Assembly (NCBI GenBank): GCA_902612805.1
Contig: CACMEY010000002.1
Location: 112,001-144,037, forward strand
Direction: 5' to 3'
Length of the DNA stretch: 32,037 bases
Origin: an uncultured Alphaproteobacteria bacterium
GTDB taxonomy: Bacteria; Pseudomonadota; Alphaproteobacteria; HIMB59; GCA-002718135
The notes below the pieces were generated by a model, which did no database searches, was not told the DNA's origin, and saw only the letters and a list, made by a program, of their open reading frames with translations. The position numbers and the translations under genes were made by a program. Below are positions 17,628 to 26,327 of this stretch, one piece after another (positions within the stretch are counted from its first letter, which is position 1; the number at the start of each line of letters is the position of its first letter).

Positions 17628-18894
17628 AAAAATATTAATTTATTTGTTATTTTTTATTTTTTCTTCAAAAATTAGTTATGGTTCACAAATACTAGATTAT
17701 GAAACAGAAGAATTTGTTAAAGAAATTATTGAAGATATTACTGAAGTAAATAAAATAAATAAAAAAATTAATTTTAAATTAAATAATAGCAATGAAATAA
17801 ATGCTTTTGTAGATATAAATAATGTAATACATATTAATTCTGGCTTAATTATTCATTGCTCAGATTATGTTGCTTTATTGTCAGTATTAGCCCATGAAGT
17901 TGGTCATATAGATCTCAATCATATTGCACTTAGAAAAAAAACAATAGAAAATAATAAAAAATATAATAGCTTAGGCCTTTTATCTGTAATAGCTGGATCA
18001 GCATTAACTCAAAACCCTCAGTTGTTACAAGGTAGTATTCTGACTTCAGGCGCTTTATCAAATCAATATATTGTATTCAGTAAAGATCAAGAAATAGAAG
18101 CAGATTTATATGCATTGAAAACACTAAATTTACTAAGAACTAATTCTAAATCTATTCAAACATTATTAGAAACAATAGAGCAAAAATTATTAAATAAGGG
18201 TTTTTCAAAAGATGATCAAAGAGTTAGTACACATCCATATTTTGAGGATAGGATTTTATTAATAAAAAACTTCGAAGACAATAAAACAAATAATTTAAAT
18301 GAAAGTTATAATAAAAGATTTAACTACATAAAAGCAAAATTTGTAGGTTATAGTGATAATGAGGAAGTTTTAAGTGAATTAAATGAACCTTTTAAAGCTT
18401 ATGCAGAATCAATTAAATTAGCTAGAAGTGGAAATCTAAAAATGTCTCTACAGAATTTAAATGAAATAATAAAAAAGAATAATAATAATTTTCTACTAGA
18501 AACTAAAGCAGATATATTATTCTCTTATGGATATACTAAAGAGGCTAAAAAATTTTATAAAAAAAATTTAGAAAAATATCCTTTAAATTATTATAGTCAA
18601 ATTAGAATATTTGAAAATATAGAAATAAAAGATTTATCTAATAGTGACTTAGAAATAATTTTTCAAAACAATAAAGATCTTTTATATAAATTTTATAATA
18701 ATAAAAATATTCTATTAAAATATTTTGAACTAGCAAAAAAATTAAATAAAAATGAATGGTTAGATTTTTTTAACTTCTTTTTATCAATTAATGATATGGA
18801 AAAAGAAGTGTTTAATTTTGAAATAAAAAATTTTAAAAGTACTAAAGATGGTGATTTATTAAAACTTGTTAATTTAATTGAGAATGTAAATTAA
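17593..18894 (+). CDS. Periplasmic M48-family zinc metalloprotease (BepA/YfgC-like)
   Basis: A 433-residue protein with an N-terminal signal peptide (hydrophobic about 12-25, likely cut near SYG/SQ at residue 30). The zinc site is HEVGH (101-105), with E167 of EIEAD as third ligand. This is followed by a helical C-terminal region (about 260-433) that could be TPR-like, as in BepA, which handles outer-membrane protein assembly and quality control. The BepA role is inferred from architecture only. ATG 17593 and ATG 17599 are both possible starts and overlap the end of rne by 35 or 29 nt; both give a functional-looking signal peptide. Its stop overlaps the dcd start by one base. Confidence 0.85.
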   Translation: MRMKKKLDGGLKKILIYLLFFIFSSKISYGSQILDYETEEFVKEIIEDITEVNKINKKINFKLNNSNEINAFVDINNVIHINSGLIIHCSDYVALLSVLAHEVGHIDLNHIALRKKTIENNKKYNSLGLLSVIAGSALTQNPQLLQGSILTSGALSNQYIVFSKDQEIEADLYALKTLNLLRTNSKSIQTLLETIEQKLLNKGFSKDDQRVSTHPYFEDRILLIKNFEDNKTNNLNESYNKRFNYIKAKFVGYSDNEEVLSELNEPFKAYAESIKLARSGNLKMSLQNLNEIIKKNNNNFLLETKADILFSYGYTKEAKKFYKKNLEKYPLNYYSQIRIFENIEIKDLSNSDLEIIFQNNKDLLYKFYNNKNILLKYFELAKKLNKNEWLDFFNFFLSINDMEKEVFNFEIKNFKSTKDGDLLKLVNLIENVN

Positions 18895-19952
18895 TGAGCG
18901 GATCTCTAGTTTATCAAGATTATATAAATTTAATTAATAAAAATTTTATAATAACAGAAAATATTACAAATAATCAAATACAACCATCAAGCATAGACTT
19001 GTCATTAAGTGAGGAATGCTATGAAATTAAGTATAGCTTCTTATCCTATAATTCAAAAGTTAGAGACAAATTAAAAGATTTAGCTATTAAAACAATAAAT
19101 CTAAGTAACGAATTTATATTTAGAAAAAACAAGACTTACATTGTTAGACTTAATGAAAGTCTTAATTTAAAAAATAATATATTTGGTCACTGCAACCCTA
19201 AAAGTAGCACTGGGAGATTAGATATTTTTTGCAGAACACTTGTTGATTATGCAGAAGAATACGAAAAAATTCCTAAAAATTATAAAGGTGAGATATTTTT
19301 AGAAATAACATCAAGATCATTTGATGTATCTTTTAAAAAAAATAATTCTTTAAATCAATTGAGGCTTGTAAAAAAAAATCATAATTATTTGACTGATAAA
19401 CAACTAATTAACATGAATAAAAAACGAAAAATTTCAAATCAAACTAGAGACAATGTTAAAATTGATAACGGATTAAAGTTATCAGTTGATCTAGCTGGGT
19501 TAAATATCGTTGCTTATGTTGCCAAAAAACATACTCCAGTTCTTAATTTTTCTAAAATTAAATCTCATAAAATAAAAGATTTTTGGAATGTAATTAGTAA
19601 AAACAATAAAAAATTAGTAATTGAAAAAAACAAGTTTTATATTTTAAGATCAAAAGAGAAGGTAGTAATACCACCAAATTTAGCTGGAGAAATGATACCA
19701 TATGATACCGGTATTGGTGACTTCAGAGCACATTATGCAGGTTTTTTTGATCCTGGTTTTGGTTTAGGTGGAGGATCATATGCTGTTTTGGAAGTAAAAA
19801 CAAATGAAGTCCCTTTTTTATTAGAAGATGGTCAAACTATAGCTAGAATTAAATATGAAAAGTTGAACAAAAATAGTAATATTGTATACGGAAAAGATAT
19901 TAAATCAAATTATCAAAATCAAGGTTTAAAATTAAGTAAGCATTTTAAATAG
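18894..19952 (+). CDS. dcd: dCTP deaminase, two-domain alphaproteobacterial type (PF06559-like)
   Basis: A 352-residue protein, nearly twice the length of E. coli Dcd (193), apparently made of two dUTPase-fold domains. The first has QPSSIDLSL (30-38) and NPKSSTGRLD (101-110), the substrate-loop motifs of the Dcd/Dut superfamily. The second has KLSVDLAG and a glycine-rich segment beginning GEMIPYDTG and ending AGFFDPGFG. Such fused proteins are annotated as 2'-deoxycytidine 5'-triphosphate deaminase in alphaproteobacteria and would supply dUTP for dTMP synthesis. The ATG overlaps the previous stop (TAATG), and aroQ begins one base after its stop. Confidence 0.85.
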   Translation: MSGSLVYQDYINLINKNFIITENITNNQIQPSSIDLSLSEECYEIKYSFLSYNSKVRDKLKDLAIKTINLSNEFIFRKNKTYIVRLNESLNLKNNIFGHCNPKSSTGRLDIFCRTLVDYAEEYEKIPKNYKGEIFLEITSRSFDVSFKKNNSLNQLRLVKKNHNYLTDKQLINMNKKRKISNQTRDNVKIDNGLKLSVDLAGLNIVAYVAKKHTPVLNFSKIKSHKIKDFWNVISKNNKKLVIEKNKFYILRSKEKVVIPPNLAGEMIPYDTGIGDFRAHYAGFFDPGFGLGGGSYAVLEVKTNEVPFLLEDGQTIARIKYEKLNKNSNIVYGKDIKSNYQNQGLKLSKHFK

Positions 19953-19953
19953 A

Positions 19954-20391
19954 ATGAAAAAAATATTAGTTGTTAATGGCCCTAACCTAAATCTATTAGG
20001 TAATAGAGAAGATGATATTTATGGTAAAGACAGTTTAGAAAAGATTAAATCTGATTGTGAAAAAAAAGGTACAGAGAAGAAATTAGAAATTATTTTTTTT
20101 CAATCTAATAATGAAGGAGAGATAATTGATAAGATTCATGAAGTAAATGATAAATTTGATGGTTTGATTATTAATCCAGCAGCATTTACTCATTCATCAA
20201 TTGCCATTCTAGATTCATTAAGAGCAATAACTAAGCCCAAGATAGAAATTCATCTTTCAAATATTTATTCAAGAGAAGAGTATAGAAAAAAAAGTATCAC
20301 TTCCGAAGGAGTGCATGGTTTAATATGTGGATTTGGTGGAAATAGTTATCTTCTAGGAATTGAAGCAATATGCAAATTAATTTATAAATAA
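19954..20391 (+). CDS. aroQ: Type II 3-dehydroquinate dehydratase
   Basis: A 145-residue shikimate-pathway enzyme converting 3-dehydroquinate to 3-dehydroshikimate. Family motifs are NGPNLNLLGNRE at the N-terminus with the downstream IYG tyrosine, NPAAFTHSS with the catalytic histidine, and EIHLSNIYSREEYR with the substrate-binding arginine region. The length matches the family (about 145-150). It precedes accB by 2 nt; the aroQ-accB-accC order is widely conserved in alphaproteobacteria. Confidence 0.97.
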   Translation: MKKILVVNGPNLNLLGNREDDIYGKDSLEKIKSDCEKKGTEKKLEIIFFQSNNEGEIIDKIHEVNDKFDGLIINPAAFTHSSIAILDSLRAITKPKIEIHLSNIYSREEYRKKSITSEGVHGLICGFGGNSYLLGIEAICKLIYK

Positions 20392-20393
20392 GT

Positions 20394-20840
20394 ATGACTA
20401 AAATTGAAAAAACAGATTTAGAGAATATTAAATTAATTGTTAAAGAATCAAAAATTAATGGTGTTGCTAAAATAAAAATAAAAAAAAATGATTATGAAAT
20501 TGAGATTACCTCAAGTGACTTTGTTGAAAACAATGTTTCAGTTCAAAAAATAGAAAAAAATACTGAAGTTAAAGAGGACGAAAATACAAATGATGTTGTA
20601 AATGAAGATAATATTGTTAAGTCTCCAATGGTAGGAGTTGCTTATCTTTCTGCTGATCCAAATTCGCAACCTTATGTTAAAGTTGGTCAACATGTTAAAG
20701 CCGGTGATACTTTATTATTAATTGAAGCAATGAAAACATTTAATGAAATCAAAGCTCCTAGATCTGGTATTATCAAAAAAATAGTTACATTGAATAGCCA
20801 ACCAGTTGAATATGGTGATACTCTTATAATTTTTGAATAA
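20394..20840 (+). CDS. accB: Biotin carboxyl carrier protein of acetyl-CoA carboxylase
   Basis: A 148-residue BCCP. The C-terminal lipoyl/biotinyl domain (about 75-148) carries biotin on K114 in IEAMKTFNEI. The N-terminal domain and a short acidic linker (about 55-75, rich in Glu, Asp and Asn) precede it. The linker lacks the Ala/Pro richness seen in E. coli, consistent with the A+T-rich codon bias. Together with AccC it forms the biotin carboxylase half of acetyl-CoA carboxylase; accA and accD are not in this window. Its stop overlaps the accC ATG by one base. Confidence 0.96.
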   Translation: MTKIEKTDLENIKLIVKESKINGVAKIKIKKNDYEIEITSSDFVENNVSVQKIEKNTEVKEDENTNDVVNEDNIVKSPMVGVAYLSADPNSQPYVKVGQHVKAGDTLLLIEAMKTFNEIKAPRSGIIKKIVTLNSQPVEYGDTLIIFE

Positions 20841-22171
20841 TGTTCAAAAAAATACTGATTGCTAATAGAGGTGAAATTGCTTTACGTGTTCTTAGAGCCT
20901 GCAGAGAATTAGGAATAAAAACGGTAGCAATTCATTCTGATGTGGACGAAAATGCAATGCATGTAAGAATGGCAGATGAAAGTATTTGTGTCGGTCCAGC
21001 CTCTGCACAATCTAGTTATTTAAACATACCTGCAATTATAACTGCCGCAACATTAACTGATGTAGATGCAATTCATCCTGGATATGGTTTTTTAAGTGAA
21101 AATCAAAGGTTTGCCGAAATTATTGAAGAACACAATATTAAATTTATTGGACCAAAATCGGAACACATCAAAATGATGGGTAACAAAATTGATGCAAAAA
21201 AAATAATGGATGAAACTGGGGTGCCAACAGTAAAAGGTATAAATGATTTAAGCGATAAAAATAAAATAGAAGATTTTATAAAAAAAGTAAAATACCCAAT
21301 TATAGTAAAGGCAGCGAGTGGTGGCGGTGGAAAAGGAATGAGAATTGTTACAGAAGAAGATGATTTAAATAAAGCTATAAATGAAGCAAAAATTGAAGCA
21401 AAAAAATCATTTAATGATGAAAATGTTTATTTAGAAAAATTTTTAACATCTCCTAAACATATTGAAATTCAAGTTCTTTGTGACTCATTTGGAAATGTTG
21501 TTACTCTTGGAGAAAGAGATTGCTCAATTCAAAGAAAGCATCAAAAACTTATTGAAGAAAGTCCAAGTTCAGTTCTAACTAATGAAAATAGAGATAAAAT
21601 TTCTGAACTTTGTAGAAAATCTATGAAAGAAATCGGATATGAAGGAGTTGGAACATTAGAATTTTTATATGAAAATGATGAATTTTATTTTATGGAAATG
21701 AATACGCGATTACAAGTTGAGCACCCAGTCACAGAAATGGTAACTGGCATTGATCTTGTTAAAGAACAAATTCTTGTCGCTTATGGTGAAAAGCTTTCAA
21801 TAACACAAGATGATATAAAATTAAAAGGAAGCTCAATTGAATGTAGAATTAATGCCGAACATCCAGAGAGTTTTATACCCTCACCAGGTAAGATAACACA
21901 ATATCATCAACCTGGTGGACTAGGTATTCGAGTAGACTCAGCTGTTTACGATGGATACTCAATTCCATCCCACTATGATAGTATGATTGGTAAACTAATT
22001 ACCTACGGCGCAACAAGATCAGAAGCTCTAAAAAAAATGAATAGAGCACTAGAAGAATATGTTATTATGGGAATAAATACTAATATTCAACTACATCAAA
22101 AAATTATTCAAACTGATGAGTTTAAAAGAGGAAATTACAACATTAATTTTATGTCAAATTTAATTGAGTAA
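20840..22171 (+). CDS. accC: Biotin carboxylase subunit of acetyl-CoA carboxylase
   Basis: A 443-residue ATP-grasp enzyme that carboxylates the biotin on AccB. It starts KILIANRGEIALRVLRAC. The ATP lysines are K116 and K159, the same numbers as in E. coli AccC. The glycine loop is GGGGKGMR (161-168), and the active site contains MEMNTRLQVEHPVTE. The length is close to the usual 447-450. It overlaps aat by 8 nt at its 3' end. Confidence 0.98.
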   Translation: MFKKILIANRGEIALRVLRACRELGIKTVAIHSDVDENAMHVRMADESICVGPASAQSSYLNIPAIITAATLTDVDAIHPGYGFLSENQRFAEIIEEHNIKFIGPKSEHIKMMGNKIDAKKIMDETGVPTVKGINDLSDKNKIEDFIKKVKYPIIVKAASGGGGKGMRIVTEEDDLNKAINEAKIEAKKSFNDENVYLEKFLTSPKHIEIQVLCDSFGNVVTLGERDCSIQRKHQKLIEESPSSVLTNENRDKISELCRKSMKEIGYEGVGTLEFLYENDEFYFMEMNTRLQVEHPVTEMVTGIDLVKEQILVAYGEKLSITQDDIKLKGSSIECRINAEHPESFIPSPGKITQYHQPGGLGIRVDSAVYDGYSIPSHYDSMIGKLITYGATRSEALKKMNRALEEYVIMGINTNIQLHQKIIQTDEFKRGNYNINFMSNLIE

Positions 22172-22817
22172 AATAATTGATCTAAACAGCTTAATAGAAT
22201 TTTACAAAGAAGCTTACTTTCCGATGGCTGATAGTAAGAATTCTGAAGAAATAAAATTTTATAAACCCAAATTAAGATTTATCATTCCAATTTCAAATTT
22301 TCATTATCCAAAGAAACTTTTTAGTGAGTTTAAAAAAACTAAATATAGTTTTAAAATTAATCAAAATTTTGCAAAAGTTATAGAGTTATGCAAAGAAATT
22401 AAAAGAAAAGATCAAGATACTTGGATTAATGAAATTATTTTAGATACTTATATTGAATTACATAAAATAGGTAAATGTCACAGTGTAGAATGTTATGAAG
22501 ATAAAAATCTAATTGGTGGTTTATACGGTTTACATATAGGATCATGTTTTTTTGGTGAAAGCATGTTTAGTTTGAAGACCAATACAAGTAAGTTTTGTCT
22601 TCTTTATTTATTAGCAATATTGAAAAAAAATAATTTTACCATTTTAGATTCACAGTTTTTTAACCCTCATTTAGTTCAGTTTGGAGCGTATGAAATAGAA
22701 ACTGAAATTTATGAAAAAAAACTAAAAGAAAGTTTAGAGATTGAGTGTTGTTTTAAGGAAGTTAATAATTTTCAAGAAGTCTTATCGTTACTACAATCAA
22801 CTAACCAAAGATCATAA
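22164..22817 (+). CDS. aat: Leucyl/phenylalanyl-tRNA-protein transferase
   Basis: A 217-residue N-end rule enzyme that adds Leu or Phe to proteins with N-terminal Lys or Arg, marking them for ClpS/ClpAP. Family motifs are YFPMAD near the N-terminus, TWI (86-88), HSVEC (106-110), LIGGLYG (116-122), FFGESMFS (129-136) and LDSQFFNPHL (161-170). The only workable start is TTG at 22164, which overlaps the accC stop by 8 nt. The final 46 nt overlap, on the opposite strand, the end of the DUF2155 gene. The residues beyond about 190 are poorly conserved, so the overlap costs little. Confidence 0.93.
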   Translation: MSKIIDLNSLIEFYKEAYFPMADSKNSEEIKFYKPKLRFIIPISNFHYPKKLFSEFKKTKYSFKINQNFAKVIELCKEIKRKDQDTWINEIILDTYIELHKIGKCHSVECYEDKNLIGGLYGLHIGSCFFGESMFSLKTNTSKFCLLYLLAILKKNNFTILDSQFFNPHLVQFGAYEIETEIYEKKLKESLEIECCFKEVNNFQEVLSLLQSTNQRS

Positions 22818-23176
22818 ATAGGATTCTCTAACGGAGTAACATCAGGAGAAGAAGAAATCATCCAACCTTTATAAATATTAATATTTTCATTATTGATAGT
22901 ATCGTAGACATCTATCAAAACATAATCTTCAGGAATTTCAGTTGGAGGAGTGCTACCGCAATACAAAACTTCAATATTTAAAGTTTCCCATGATATTTTA
23001 GAACTTACCAAAATATCTTTTGTAGAAACTTTATTAGTGGTTTTATTTAATAGCTTAAAAGAAGCATATTTTTTTTCAATAGTCTCAGCAGAAACAGTTA
23101 GCGGTAGGAGAAAAAAAAATGTTGCTCTAATTAGGAGTCCAAGATTTATATTCTTCTTCTTTTTTTTCTGGGTCAT
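22772..23176 (-). CDS. DUF2155 domain protein, exported
   Basis: A 134-residue protein from the chosen ATG. It has a Lys-rich n-region (KKKKK), a hydrophobic core around LGLLIRATFFFLLPLTVSA and a likely signal-peptidase site after VSA. The mature part has the DUF2155 pattern: a central CGSTPPTE, GWMISSSPDVTPLENP and terminal YDLWLVDC, with two cysteines (one in each conserved block) that could form a disulfide. Its function is unknown. It follows NDUFA12 in many alphaproteobacteria. The start lies inside the NDUFA12 gene (50-nt overlap in another frame). A further upstream ATG (23218) would only add a non-signal-like extension. Confidence 0.85.
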   Translation of the reverse strand: MTQKKKKKNINLGLLIRATFFFLLPLTVSAETIEKKYASFKLLNKTTNKVSTKDILVSSKISWETLNIEVLYCGSTPPTEIPEDYVLIDVYDTINNENINIYKGWMISSSPDVTPLENPIYDLWLVDCSNDKTS

Positions 23177-23483
23177 AATTTTTTGAAAGAGGATGAGATG
23201 ATGGGAAATATGCATCACTAGTACCAGTCATATTTGGTTTATGATTTTTTTGCCATTTATATTTATGTGAATAGTCAAGTGGAGGATTATCAATCGATTT
23301 GTGAAGCCAGGCATGCCAGTGCGGTGGAATATTTGACGCTTCTATTTCACCATTAAAAATTACCCATCTTTTTGCTTTCAAATTTTTAAAATCTTTAGAG
23401 CTGCAGTAATATTTATTTCCTAATTCATCACTACCAACTAAGTTACCCTTAAACCAAGTATAAATTTTTGTTCCTAATGACAT
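23127..23483 (-). CDS. NADH:ubiquinone oxidoreductase NDUFA12-type subunit
   Basis: A 118-residue accessory subunit of respiratory complex I (17.2-kDa/B17.2 family). Visible family features are GTKIYTWFKGNLVGSDELGN near the start, RWVIFNGEIEASNIPPHWHAWLH in the middle (W, PP and WHAWLH conserved) and the C-terminal YKSWTPN. ATG 23483 is chosen: it leaves 17 nt after pyrC and gives the usual short N-terminus. An earlier in-frame start at 23519 would overlap pyrC and add 12 residues unlike the family. The main nuo genes are not in this window, which is usual for this subunit in alphaproteobacteria. Confidence 0.93.
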   Translation of the reverse strand: MSLGTKIYTWFKGNLVGSDELGNKYYCSSKDFKNLKAKRWVIFNGEIEASNIPPHWHAWLHKSIDNPPLDYSHKYKWQKNHKPNMTGTSDAYFPSSHPLSKNYDPEKKEEEYKSWTPN

Positions 23484-23500
23484 AAATATTTCTATAAAGA

Positions 23501-24535
23501 TTAATGGACTACTTTCCAATTAATTTTTTTATTAGCATAAAAATTCTTAACTTGAACATCTTTGTAACTAGATAATTCTGTCATAATCCATTCTTTTTTT
23601 TCTAATTTTATTTTTTTATCATTAATTGGAAAACTATAATGTTTAGCTCCGTTAATTGAACAAAAAATCTCTAACTTATCAATTGAATTTTCTTGATCAA
23701 AAATTTCTGCATATAATTCTAGAGAGCAAGGAGAGGAAAATATTCCTGGCTTAGATGACATATCTGGTTTTTTTTCTTGAATTGGATGTGGGGCTGAATC
23801 CGTACCTAAAAAAAATTTAGAATTATTGTGACATGCTGCTTTTCTCAATTCTATTAAATCTGTTTCGTTTTTAACAACTGGCATACAAAAATGATGGGGA
23901 TCAATAGAATCATCATGAAATACATCTTTTTTTGTTAAAAGCATATGGTGTGGTGTAATTGTTCCTGCAATATTTTGATTTTCTTTCACATAGTTTACTC
24001 CATATGAAGTTGATACATGCTCAAGAGTAATTTTTAAAAAGGGAAATTTTTTTCTAATAATGCTTAATTCATCATCTATAAAATATTTTTCTCTGTCAAA
24101 AATATCAATATTCTCAGCGACTTTTTCACCGTGTATCAATAATGGGCTTTTTTCTTCTTCTAAAATCTCCAAAAATTTAAAAATTTTTGAAATGTCGCTT
24201 ACTCCATGACTTGAGTTTGTAGTTGCATTTGAGGGATAAAGTTTAGATCCAAAGAAAACTTTATTTTGAATACCTTTTCTAAAATCTTCTAAATCTAAAT
24301 TTTCATTTAAATAACAAGGTATAAGTGGTTCAAAATTATTACTAGATGCTTTATTTAAAAGCTCTTTATAAGCAGAGGCTTTATTAGTATCTGTTATGGG
24401 AATTTCTGTATTGGGCATTGCTACACATCTATTATTTATTCTTGAGGAGAAATTAGTAACCATTTCTAACATGTCACCTTCTCTAAAATGTACATGCCAA
24501 TCATCAGGCTGAATTATTTCAATATTTTTATTCAC
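23501..24535 (-). CDS. pyrC: Dihydroorotase (E. coli PyrC type)
   Basis: A 344-residue zinc amidohydrolase of pyrimidine synthesis, close to the 348 residues of E. coli PyrC. Metal ligands are H14 and H16 (DWHVHFREG), the carboxylated lysine K98 (FGSKLYPSNATTNS), H135 (LLIHGE), H173 (LEHVST) and the catalytic D246 (LGTDSAPHP). All expected residues are present. It overlaps the upstream GT9 gene by 8 nt and is followed by the NDUFA12 gene after 17 nt, so the four minus-strand genes here are probably one transcript despite unrelated roles. Confidence 0.97.
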   Translation of the reverse strand: MNKNIEIIQPDDWHVHFREGDMLEMVTNFSSRINNRCVAMPNTEIPITDTNKASAYKELLNKASSNNFEPLIPCYLNENLDLEDFRKGIQNKVFFGSKLYPSNATTNSSHGVSDISKIFKFLEILEEEKSPLLIHGEKVAENIDIFDREKYFIDDELSIIRKKFPFLKITLEHVSTSYGVNYVKENQNIAGTITPHHMLLTKKDVFHDDSIDPHHFCMPVVKNETDLIELRKAACHNNSKFFLGTDSAPHPIQEKKPDMSSKPGIFSSPCSLELYAEIFDQENSIDKLEIFCSINGAKHYSFPINDKKIKLEKKEWIMTELSSYKDVQVKNFYANKKINWKVVH

Positions 24536-25451
24536 AATAATTATTTTTTTGTAATGTAAGATAAATTTTTTCTACACTTATAGAGTCCATATAGGACTTT
24601 GTTTTATCAATATTTATACTTTTAAAATAGTCATAGCTTTCATTTGTTCTTATAACTTGTGAATCATGCATAAATGGACCATAAATCATATCATTTGTTG
24701 GACCAAATAATACTATAGACTTTAATTTTGTAGCTGAGGCCATATGCGATAACCCTGAATCATTTCCAATAAATAATTTAGATTTCTTCATATAAGCAGC
24801 AGTTTGAGTCAATGATGCGCCAAATAAATTAATTATCTTTTTACTATCAATGTTTTTTGTTATTGCATTTAAATAATCTTCTTCTTCTGTCTTTGAGCCA
24901 ACTAAAATAAATTTAATATTTTTATTTTGAGACAAAATTTTGACTAATAGTGAATTATAATTTTTAATACTCCAAATTTTCGGTTTCCAATTTCCACCTG
25001 GAAATATAACAAAATATTTAAAATCATCAGACAAATGTTTTGTTACCAATTCTTCTTCTTGTGTATTTGTTTCAATAAATAAATTTGAACAATCAAATTT
25101 AAAGTAATTAGATAGTTGCTGAACATGATTGAGATTAGATTTTTTTTTAAAAATAAATTTTTGCTTATGTTTTAAAAAATATGATAACAACGAACTTCTA
25201 AAATCAATAATTATATCCCACTTCTTTCCATAACATTTAGAAATTATATCTAACCAATGCATATTATATCTTTTTTTTGAAACTGTGATTATGGTTTCTA
25301 CAGATTTAAAGTTTTTGAAAATTGATTTAGCAGATGGACCAATAACAAATGTAAATTTAGCTTCAGGGTTTTTATTACTAAAATATTTTATTACTCCAGT
25401 CGATAGAATTGTATCTCCAATAAGATTTGACGAAATAACAAGAATTTTCAC
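24528..25451 (-). CDS. Glycosyltransferase family 9 (heptosyltransferase-like)
   Basis: A 307-residue two-domain GT-B protein. The N-terminal domain begins KILVISSNLIGDTILSTGV, with D13 at the position of the proposed catalytic base in WaaC-type enzymes. The C-terminal nucleotide-sugar domain has FPGGNWKPKIW (150-160), LVGS (183-186) and the family signature GNDSGLSHMASA (229-240), then VLFGPT. It would transfer a heptose or similar sugar to a lipopolysaccharide core or another surface glycan; the acceptor cannot be predicted. The missing His in the usual GNDTGxxH region is not an issue: H236 is present. Divergent from ygfZ over 45 nt. Confidence 0.87.
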   Translation of the reverse strand: MKILVISSNLIGDTILSTGVIKYFSNKNPEAKFTFVIGPSAKSIFKNFKSVETIITVSKKRYNMHWLDIISKCYGKKWDIIIDFRSSLLSYFLKHKQKFIFKKKSNLNHVQQLSNYFKFDCSNLFIETNTQEEELVTKHLSDDFKYFVIFPGGNWKPKIWSIKNYNSLLVKILSQNKNIKFILVGSKTEEEDYLNAITKNIDSKKIINLFGASLTQTAAYMKKSKLFIGNDSGLSHMASATKLKSIVLFGPTNDMIYGPFMHDSQVIRTNESYDYFKSINIDKTKSYMDSISVEKIYLTLQKNNYCE

Positions 25452-25496
25452 AGAAATATTACACTTTTAATATATTCAATATATATTTAGATAATT

Positions 25497-26327
25497 ATGA
25501 AAAATAAATACTTTTTTCATCATTTGAATTCAAGATTTTTTGAAATTTCTGGAAAAGATAGTAAATCATTTATTCAAAATTTAATTACTAACAATATTGA
25601 AAAATGTAACGATGGATCAATTATTTATTCATGTCTATTAACACCTCAGGGTAAATTTTTAGCAGATTTTTTTATATTCAATATAAATGAAAAATATATT
25701 TTTGAAACTTATGATAAATTTTATAGTAATTTATTAGGACGATTAAAAATTTATAAACTTCGCTCTGATATAGAAATTAAAGAAATTAATGATCTATATT
25801 CTTATTCATTATTTAATTTAGATTATGAAGGTGATTATAGAATTTATTTAAATGATCCTAGGAATATAAATTTAGGTAAAAAACTTATAACGAATAAAAA
25901 AATTTTAATTGAAAAAGAGAGATCGAAGGAAATTAATCAAACACAATATCATGAAATTTTAATTAATAATACAACTCCTTATTCACCATTTGATATTTTA
26001 GAAAATAAATCTTTATTATTAGAAAATAATTTTGATAATTTAAATGCTATTGATTGGGATAAGGGATGTTACGTTGGTCAAGAAATTACTGCAAGAATGA
26101 AATACCGTGGATTACTCAAGAAAAAACTTTATGCTTTAAAAATAAAAAATGGAGATGTTTTAGAGGGAGATGAGTTGATAGTAGATAATAAAAAAATAGG
26201 TACAATTGTATCAAAAGCAAATTCAAACATTTTTGCAGCACTAAATATTAATTTTGTTAATGAAATAAAAAATAAAAATCAAAATTTAGTAATTAACGAT
26301 TCATTATCTTTTGTTTTTTTAAACTGA
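25497..26327 (+). CDS. ygfZ: YgfZ/GcvT-family folate-binding Fe-S maintenance protein
   Basis: A 276-residue protein related to the T-protein of glycine cleavage. The YgfZ signature is complete: KGCYVGQEITAR (189-200) with cysteine C191. YgfZ uses tetrahydrofolate and supports a subset of Fe-S enzymes such as MiaB, so it fits functionally with the suf cluster in the same window. It is the only plus-strand gene between two minus-strand groups. Its last 9 nt overlap the end of the MFS gene on the other strand. Confidence 0.92.
   Translation: MKNKYFFHHLNSRFFEISGKDSKSFIQNLITNNIEKCNDGSIIYSCLLTPQGKFLADFFIFNINEKYIFETYDKFYSNLLGRLKIYKLRSDIEIKEINDLYSYSLFNLDYEGDYRIYLNDPRNINLGKKLITNKKILIEKERSKEINQTQYHEILINNTTPYSPFDILENKSLLLENNFDNLNAIDWDKGCYVGQEITARMKYRGLLKKKLYALKIKNGDVLEGDELIVDNKKIGTIVSKANSNIFAALNINFVNEIKNKNQNLVINDSLSFVFLN

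Noticed and set aside
22950..23186. A 78-codon plus-strand frame ending in a Phe-rich stretch
   Set aside because: It is the reverse complement of the DUF2155 signal-peptide region; the Phe run mirrors the AAA-rich lysine codons.
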